A stretch of DNA of 64,000 nt, taken from positions 1 through 64,000 of the forward strand of contig DAOULB010000045.1 of NCBI GenBank assembly GCA_034420695.1, read 5' to 3'. This document shows positions 59,146 through 64,000 of this stretch, piece after piece (position 1 is the first letter of the stretch; each line of letters starts with the position of its first letter). Under the pieces are notes generated by a model. The model searched no databases. It was not told the DNA's origin and worked only from the letters and a program-made list of their open reading frames with translations. The DNA comes from Io17-Chloro-G2 sp034420695 (lineage in GTDB: Bacteria > Chloroflexota > Dehalococcoidia > Lucifugimonadales > UBA3495). The position numbers and the translations under genes were made by a program.

Positions 59146-60564
59146 CTATCGCACCGGCCCGCCGATGGGCGCTGTAGGCCCCGTGCATTCCAGGAACCTG
59201 CCGTACCCTGGTTGTTGCCGCAGCTCTCCTTGGTCCAGCAGCACTTGCCCCCGCAACAGCGTCATCCACGGTTTCCCTTTGACTTGCCAGCCTTCGAATA
59301 GGGTGTAGCCGGCGTTGCTGTGGTGGTCCCTGGCTGTGATGACCCGGTCGTCCTGCGGGTCCCAAATCAGCAAGTCGGCGTCCGAGCCCACTTGGATGAC
59401 GCCCTTCCTTGGGTACAGCCCGAAGATTCGGGCCGGGTTCTCCGACATCACCCGTGCCAGCCACCAAATGGGCAACCCCCTTTTGACTACTCCTTCGCTG
59501 TACATCAGGGAGACCAGGGTCTCGACTCCCGGGGAGCCGAAGGGCACAGTGGCGCCCCCGTCGTCCACGAAGATGTTGTCCCAGCCCACTTGTTTGAGTT
59601 CCTGGGGATAGGGAGCGTGGTCGCTGGCCACGATCGACGTATGGCCCTGTTCCAGTCCCCGCCACAGTGCGTCGCGGTCCGGACCTTCCTCCGGGCGCAG
59701 GGGCGGCCCGATCTTCGCCAGTGGCCCAACCTTGGCCATCTCAGAATCGGAAAGCAGCAAATACTGGGGACAGGTCTCTGTCCAGATGCGCTGGCCCAGG
59801 GCATGCGCCTGCTTGATCCTCTCCAGGCCCAGTTGCGTGCTGAGGTGCACAACGTAGGTAGGGCAGCCTGTAGCCAAACCCATGTTGATCGCCCGGTTAA
59901 TCGCTTCCTCCTCGGCCCAGTCCGGGCAGGCGGAAGGAAAGTCCGTAGGATGCGTGTGGCCCTCGGCGATCAGCTTGTTTTCCAAGTATTCTATGATGTT
60001 CCCGCTTTCGCAGTGGAGCTGTAGCACCCCGCCGCCGGTTGCCACCGTCTCCATGGCTTGACAGATGTAGTCGTCGTCGCACATCCGGCCCGGCCGCTTC
60101 TTGTAAGTCATGAACATCTTGTAGGACTTGATGCCCATCGCTAGTGCTTCGGGAAGACTCCGCAATATCGATGGCCGGTTCTGCAGGATGAAGTGAAGGC
60201 CGAAGTCCACCAACGCTCCCTCCTCTATCACCTCCCTCGTACGGTGGATGGCTTGGGGAAGGGTCTCGTCGCCCTCCAATGCGTAAGTACCGAAGGGGAC
60301 CAGGGTGGTCAACCCGGCGTAAGCTGCAGCCCGCCCGCCCAGGGCATAGTTGTCGTGGCCGTCCAAGTGAACGTGGCAGTCGATCAGGCCGGGCAGCACG
60401 TACTTGCCTTCGGCGTCGATGTATGTTTCAGCCTTGGGCAGGAGGTGCTCCGGCCCCAAGGCCACGATCTTCTCTCCGGCAATTGCAACCGAAGCCTCGA
60501 ACACTTGGGAGGAAGTGACCACCTGTCCTCCCCGCACTATCGTATCGACTCTTACTTCCGCCAT
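59146..60564 (-). CDS. Dihydropyrimidinase/hydantoinase-like amidohydrolase
   Basis: The 472-residue protein is a binuclear cyclic amidohydrolase: H64-x-H66 (IDCHVHLDGH), the carboxylated Lys149 (KSYKMFMTY), LQLHCESG, YVVHLST and VASDHAPYP with the last Asp. It would open cyclic amides such as dihydropyrimidines, hydantoins or allantoin. The ATG at 60564 has a weak AAGG upstream. The molybdenum hydroxylase genes upstream on the same strand could provide its substrate, since purine oxidation and ring hydrolysis are often linked, but this is inference. Confidence 0.85.
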   Translation of the reverse strand: MAEVRVDTIVRGGQVVTSSQVFEASVAIAGEKIVALGPEHLLPKAETYIDAEGKYVLPGLIDCHVHLDGHDNYALGGRAAAYAGLTTLVPFGTYALEGDETLPQAIHRTREVIEEGALVDFGLHFILQNRPSILRSLPEALAMGIKSYKMFMTYKKRPGRMCDDDYICQAMETVATGGGVLQLHCESGNIIEYLENKLIAEGHTHPTDFPSACPDWAEEEAINRAINMGLATGCPTYVVHLSTQLGLERIKQAHALGQRIWTETCPQYLLLSDSEMAKVGPLAKIGPPLRPEEGPDRDALWRGLEQGHTSIVASDHAPYPQELKQVGWDNIFVDDGGATVPFGSPGVETLVSLMYSEGVVKRGLPIWWLARVMSENPARIFGLYPRKGVIQVGSDADLLIWDPQDDRVITARDHHSNAGYTLFEGWQVKGKPWMTLLRGQVLLDQGELRQQPGYGRFLECTGPTAPIGGPVR

Positions 60565-60665
60565 TGCCTTCTCTCTGTTCTGGTCCGCCTTACTGCTGCG
60601 CCGAACTTCTTCATCCTGGGGCTAGCGAAGTTTCCGTGTGAAGCCAGTCGTGTCTGGGCTCAGGC

Positions 60666-62939
60666 TTACATCCCCTCCCGGCGCTTCAATGAGTCAACGT
60701 CCACGGTGCGGTTTTCGGTCTCCTTGCCCTGAAGCGCGGCAAGAACCCGTTCGGCGCTGAAGGGCAACTCGTTGATACGCACCCCCACTGCGTCGTAAAT
60801 GGCGTTGGCTATGGCCGCTGGTGGCCCGAAGCCGGGGGGTTCCGCCACCGCCCTGGCGCCGAAGGGACCGTCTTCCGACGGCACGCTGACCAAGATGGTC
60901 TCAATCTCCGGCATGTCCACTGCCAGTGGCATCAAGTAAGTGGCGAGGGAGGGGTTCATGACCCTGCCGGTATCCGGGTCGATTTGCATCTCCTCGCTCA
61001 AGGCCCGGCCAATTCCTTGGACTGCGCCCCCTTCCAACTGGCCCACAACGGCCATTGGATTGATTGCCACGCCCACGTCCTGGGCCTGCACGAACCTGGT
61101 GACCTTCACCTGCCCGGTTTCGGTGTCCACCAGCACCTCCGCGGCCTGGGTGTTGAACACCGGGGCGTAGGGCATGCTGGAAAGGCTGGCCAAACCGATG
61201 ATAGGTCCCTGCTGAGACGTCAAGCTGGCACGGGCAAGCTGTGCCAGTGACATGGCCTGAGACGGATTGTCCTGCACGTAGACGCGTCCCTCGCTGCAGA
61301 CCAAGGCGCTGGGCTGCACTCCCAGGCGCTGAGCTGCCAAGTCAAAAAGCTTCTGCCGGGTATCCTCCGCCGCCTGCTGCACCGCCTTGCCTTGGCTGTA
61401 AACAATACGGCTGCCGCCGCTGGGGCCAGTGAAGGGAGTCATATCGGTGTCCCGCTTGGACACTATGACTTGGTCCAGCTCAATTCCCAAGCTCTCGGCG
61501 GCTATCTGGGCCAGGGAAGTGTCACTGCCTGAAATGTCTACTGAACCGGTCAAGAGGCTCACCGTACCGTCTTCGTTGACGCTGATTGATGCCGTGGAGG
61601 GGCCGCTGCCGCTGCGCCACTCTCCCATGGCCACGCCGACGCCCCGGTTTTCTCCCAGCTTCTTAGGAAGCCCCATCCGCTCCTTTACCGCTTCCACGGT
61701 TTCCCTGAGCCCGTTCTTGGGGACCCGCGCTCCGCCAGCCGTGGCGTCTCCCTCTGAAAGAGCGTTCCTGAGACGGAACTCTATCGGGTCGATGCCCAGC
61801 CGGTGGGCAATGCTGTCCATGTGTGACTCCACCGCGAAGGTCATGTCGGCGACGCCGGAGGCTCGATATGAGCCCACGTAGATCTTGTTGGTGTAAACCC
61901 CGTAGGAACGCAACCGTATGTTGGGGATGTTGTACGGACCAAGGGCGTGGGCCACCCCCGAGTTCGGCCCGGCTCCCAAGTAAGCGCCCACGTCAAAGAC
62001 GCTATGAGATTCCCGGGCAACTATTGTGCCGTCGCTCATCACACCGGTCTTCAGGTGAATGTTAGTCTCCAAGCGGGGGCCATTGATTGTAAATGCTTCC
62101 TCCCTGGTGTTCACCAGTTTGACCGGCTTCCCGGTCTTCATGGACAGCAGGGCGGGGAAGGCCTCGAAGGCTAAACGCAGCTTAGCTCCAAACCCGCCGC
62201 CCAGTTCCATGGCCACCACTTTGATGCGGGATAGCGGCATGTCAAGGACCGAGGCAAGTTGTTGCCTGACTTGGAATGGCCCTTGGGTGGAGGCCCACAC
62301 TGTGAGCCTGCCGTTGGGCTCAAGGTTGGCCACGCAGGCCATCGGCTCCAAGAAGCCTTGGTTGATGGCTTGGGAACGGTAGCTGTCCTCAAAGACGTGG
62401 TCCGCGTCCCGGAAAGCCTGGTCCACATCCCCTCGGTCCGAATCCAGCAGCGTACAATTGTTCCCGCCCATGGCGAAGCCGTAACCGTCGAAGCTCTCCA
62501 CGTCATCGTGAACGTTGGGGGCTCCTTCCTCGATGGCCTCCAATGGGTGGACCACCCTTTCCAGCCCTTCGTACTCCACCTCGATGAGGTCCAGGGCTTC
62601 TTGGGCCGTTACTTCATCATCGGCGGCCACCGCGGCCACAGGGTCTCCGACGTAAAAGACCTTGTCCCGGGCCATGATGCGCCTGTCGCGAAGTGCCCCC
62701 GACCCGAAAAAGACGTCGGGGAAGTTATTCCCTGTGACAATCGCCCGTACTCCGGGAAGTTTCAGTGCCTTGGAAGTGTCTAGTTTGACAATGCGAGCGT
62801 GGGACACCGGGCTAATAAGGAGCTTGCACATCAGCATTTCCGGCAAGTACACGTCCGCGGCGTAAACCGCTTTGCCGGTAACTTTTTGAGTGGCGTCCAC
62901 CCTTGGCAGGCTCTGGCCGAGGGTTTTGAAATCAACCAT
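60666..62939 (-). CDS. Molybdenum hydroxylase large subunit (xanthine dehydrogenase/CoxL family)
   Basis: The 757-residue protein is the molybdopterin-binding subunit: VTGKAVYAADVYLPEML, the ELGGGFGAK loop, QGFLEPMACVA, and a C-terminal GARAVAEPPGF that contains the catalytic Glu. The active-site loop reads SYRASGVADM rather than the CSFR of form I CO dehydrogenase, so it is more likely a xanthine dehydrogenase-like or other hydroxylase. GGGGGTGA lies about six bases before the ATG at 62939. The small and medium subunits are upstream. Confidence 0.88.
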   Translation of the reverse strand: MVDFKTLGQSLPRVDATQKVTGKAVYAADVYLPEMLMCKLLISPVSHARIVKLDTSKALKLPGVRAIVTGNNFPDVFFGSGALRDRRIMARDKVFYVGDPVAAVAADDEVTAQEALDLIEVEYEGLERVVHPLEAIEEGAPNVHDDVESFDGYGFAMGGNNCTLLDSDRGDVDQAFRDADHVFEDSYRSQAINQGFLEPMACVANLEPNGRLTVWASTQGPFQVRQQLASVLDMPLSRIKVVAMELGGGFGAKLRLAFEAFPALLSMKTGKPVKLVNTREEAFTINGPRLETNIHLKTGVMSDGTIVARESHSVFDVGAYLGAGPNSGVAHALGPYNIPNIRLRSYGVYTNKIYVGSYRASGVADMTFAVESHMDSIAHRLGIDPIEFRLRNALSEGDATAGGARVPKNGLRETVEAVKERMGLPKKLGENRGVGVAMGEWRSGSGPSTASISVNEDGTVSLLTGSVDISGSDTSLAQIAAESLGIELDQVIVSKRDTDMTPFTGPSGGSRIVYSQGKAVQQAAEDTRQKLFDLAAQRLGVQPSALVCSEGRVYVQDNPSQAMSLAQLARASLTSQQGPIIGLASLSSMPYAPVFNTQAAEVLVDTETGQVKVTRFVQAQDVGVAINPMAVVGQLEGGAVQGIGRALSEEMQIDPDTGRVMNPSLATYLMPLAVDMPEIETILVSVPSEDGPFGARAVAEPPGFGPPAAIANAIYDAVGVRINELPFSAERVLAALQGKETENRTVDVDSLKRREGM

Positions 62940-63008
62940 GCTATTCACCCCCATGAAGTACGGTGAAGAAAACGATCAACCCCTTGCTTTGACCCGGTTT
63001 CAGCCAGC

Positions 63009-63506
63009 CTATCCCCGCAAAGTTTCGGAGGCCGCCAGAATCGCTTCCACCACCTTGGAGTATCCGGTGCACCGGCACAGGTTCCCTCCGATGGCAAACT
63101 TTACCTCTCCGGCGTCGGGGTTCGGGTTCCGCTGCAAGAAGGCTACCGCGGACATTATGAGTCCTGGAGTGCAGAACCCGCACTGTAGCCCGCCGTAGTC
63201 CACGAATGCCTGCTGCACGGGGTGGAGTTCCCCGGGTTCGGATTCTGCCAAATCGGCCACGCCCTCGATGGTCGTGATTTCCGCTCCCTTTGCGCTGTGA
63301 GCCAGGATCAGGCACGAGGTCACAGCCCTGCCGTCCATGATAACTGTGCAGGCCCCGCAGTCCCCCTCATCGCATCCCTTCTTGGTGCCGGTGAGCAACA
63401 ACTCATCCCGCAATGCATCCAGCAGAGAATAGTAGGGCTGCACCAAGACCTGTCGCAGTTCTCCGTTGACCTTCAACTGTAGAGGTATCTTCATCTGCTT
63501 TCCCAT
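63009..63506 (-). CDS. Molybdenum hydroxylase small subunit, two [2Fe-2S] clusters
   Basis: The 165-residue protein has the plant-type ferredoxin motif GCDEGDCGACTVIMDG with a later Cys, and the second cluster motif CGFCTPG ... CRCTGY. It passes electrons from molybdopterin to FAD. The ATG at 63506 is used; an ATG four codons later is also possible. It lies about 70 bases upstream of the large subunit. Confidence 0.92.
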   Translation of the reverse strand: MGKQMKIPLQLKVNGELRQVLVQPYYSLLDALRDELLLTGTKKGCDEGDCGACTVIMDGRAVTSCLILAHSAKGAEITTIEGVADLAESEPGELHPVQQAFVDYGGLQCGFCTPGLIMSAVAFLQRNPNPDAGEVKFAIGGNLCRCTGYSKVVEAILAASETLRG

Positions 63507-63563
63507 CTCTTAAGGGTTCTAAATGGTTACCCTAAAATGCCATTGTCTGGGGGACGATCCGAG

Positions 63564-64000
63564 CTAAAAAGAGACCTGCACTGCCAAGTCTCGCTGCTGC
63601 TCAAACGACACTCTGCCGCCCTGGGCCATCTCCAAGGACGTTTCCAAGGTTCGCTTTGTCAGCACCTCAACCATGGCCTTGCGATGTTCCGCAGTGCCCC
63701 GGATGTCGTCAATGGGTCTGGCTGCGTTCCGGGCCGCGCGCGCAGCTTCGGAAATGAGACTGGAGGAAACGGTTCGTCCGATTAGGAGGTTCTCGGCCTC
63801 GGGAACCCTGATCGGTGTAGGGGCAACCGCTCCCAGCGCGATGGCGGCCAGAAGGCAGGTCTCTCCGTCTTCCTCAAGGGAAAGCACCGAGGCTACTCCA
63901 AGGGTCGCTATGTCCATGGCTCCCCGGGGGCTGTGTTTTATGTAAAGAGAGCCGGTTCGAGGAGGATTCGGAGGGAGCAGGACTTCGGCTAGCACTTCTC
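63564..64000 (-). CDS. Molybdenum hydroxylase medium (FAD) subunit, partial
   Basis: Only the C-terminal 144 residues lie in the window; the frame is open to the edge. The segment SPRGAMDIATLGVASVLSLE and ALGAVAPTPIRVPEAEN match the C-terminal domain of the CO-dehydrogenase/xanthine dehydrogenase flavoprotein. It transfers electrons from the iron-sulfur subunit to the acceptor. Gene order is medium-small-large on the minus strand. Confidence 0.88.
   Translation of the reverse strand, partial: EVLAEVLLPPNPPRTGSLYIKHSPRGAMDIATLGVASVLSLEEDGETCLLAAIALGAVAPTPIRVPEAENLLIGRTVSSSLISEAARAARNAARPIDDIRGTAEHRKAMVEVLTKRTLETSLEMAQGGRVSFEQQRDLAVQVSF

Noticed and set aside
60666..62939. Form I carbon monoxide dehydrogenase
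   Set aside because: The active-site loop lacks the CSFR signature.
1..64000. tRNA or rRNA genes
   Set aside because: No T-loop consensus with a matching cloverleaf, and no rRNA-like sequence, was found on reading either strand.

Overview
The window reads as a high-GC bacterial chromosome segment. Gene content suggests a member of the Chloroflexota (Dehalococcoidia / SAR202-like), where families of Rieske oxygenases, DUF1501/DUF1800 pairs, BNR propellers and flavin or amidohydrolase enzymes are commonly expanded. This is inference: there is no rRNA or ribosomal gene to anchor taxonomy. A GAAC-N4-GTTC LexA box fits a non-proteobacterial SOS system. I see no tRNA, rRNA, CRISPR array or intact insertion sequence.

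Layout. 0.2-1.7 kb: an Asp-box propeller translationally coupled to a MoaD/ThiS-like protein. 2.1-8.0 kb: a GPP34-cytochrome P450 fusion facing an MMPL/RND exporter and a KshA-like Rieske oxygenase, possibly a hydrophobic-lipid module. 8.4-16.4 kb: a cation/proton antiporter, a SulP transporter, an Eis-like acetyltransferase, a carboxymuconolactone decarboxylase family protein, a MetX-like hydrolase, a frameshifted Phd antitoxin and an SDR. 16.7-18.9 kb: a low-GC DUF262 / HNH-like / AlbA_2 fusion that looks like an acquired defence gene. 19.5-26.3 kb: an SOS-type mutasome (ImuB plus DnaE2) behind a promoter with a LexA box, followed by a VapB-VapC pair, an overlapping Cas4-like nuclease and a small unknown gene.

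26.4-36.7 kb: an amidohydrolase, a LigB-type extradiol dioxygenase homologue, a HEPN-like protein, an NHL propeller, a DUF1800-DUF1501 pair, a second Asp-box propeller, a BenD-like cis-diol dehydrogenase and a small membrane protein. 36.8-41.9 kb: three near-identical tandem Rieske oxygenases, two of them with their own hairpin terminator and the third ending at a shared one, with a retropepsin-like protease gene inserted among them. 42.3-52.4 kb: a solute-binding lipoprotein, a second LigB homologue, an SDR, a two-domain BphC-like extradiol dioxygenase, a 3-hydroxyisobutyrate dehydrogenase family enzyme, then ring-hydroxylating dioxygenase alpha-beta-alpha and two small proteins. 52.4-53.9 kb is an island of short tandem and palindromic repeats around one small gene. 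53.9-64 kb: a ThDP enzyme, another solute-binding lipoprotein, a VOC protein, a luciferase-like flavin oxidoreductase, a dihydropyrimidinase-like hydrolase and a three-subunit molybdenum hydroxylase cut by the window edge.

Taken together, most genes look like oxidative catabolism of aromatic or other recalcitrant organic compounds: six Rieske oxygenase catalytic subunits, three extradiol dioxygenase homologues, a BenD-like dehydrogenase, and two binding proteins for uptake. No ferredoxin or ferredoxin reductase for the Rieske enzymes lies in the window, so electrons must come from elsewhere. A DNA-repair, toxin-antitoxin and defence segment (15-26 kb) interrupts the catabolic genes.
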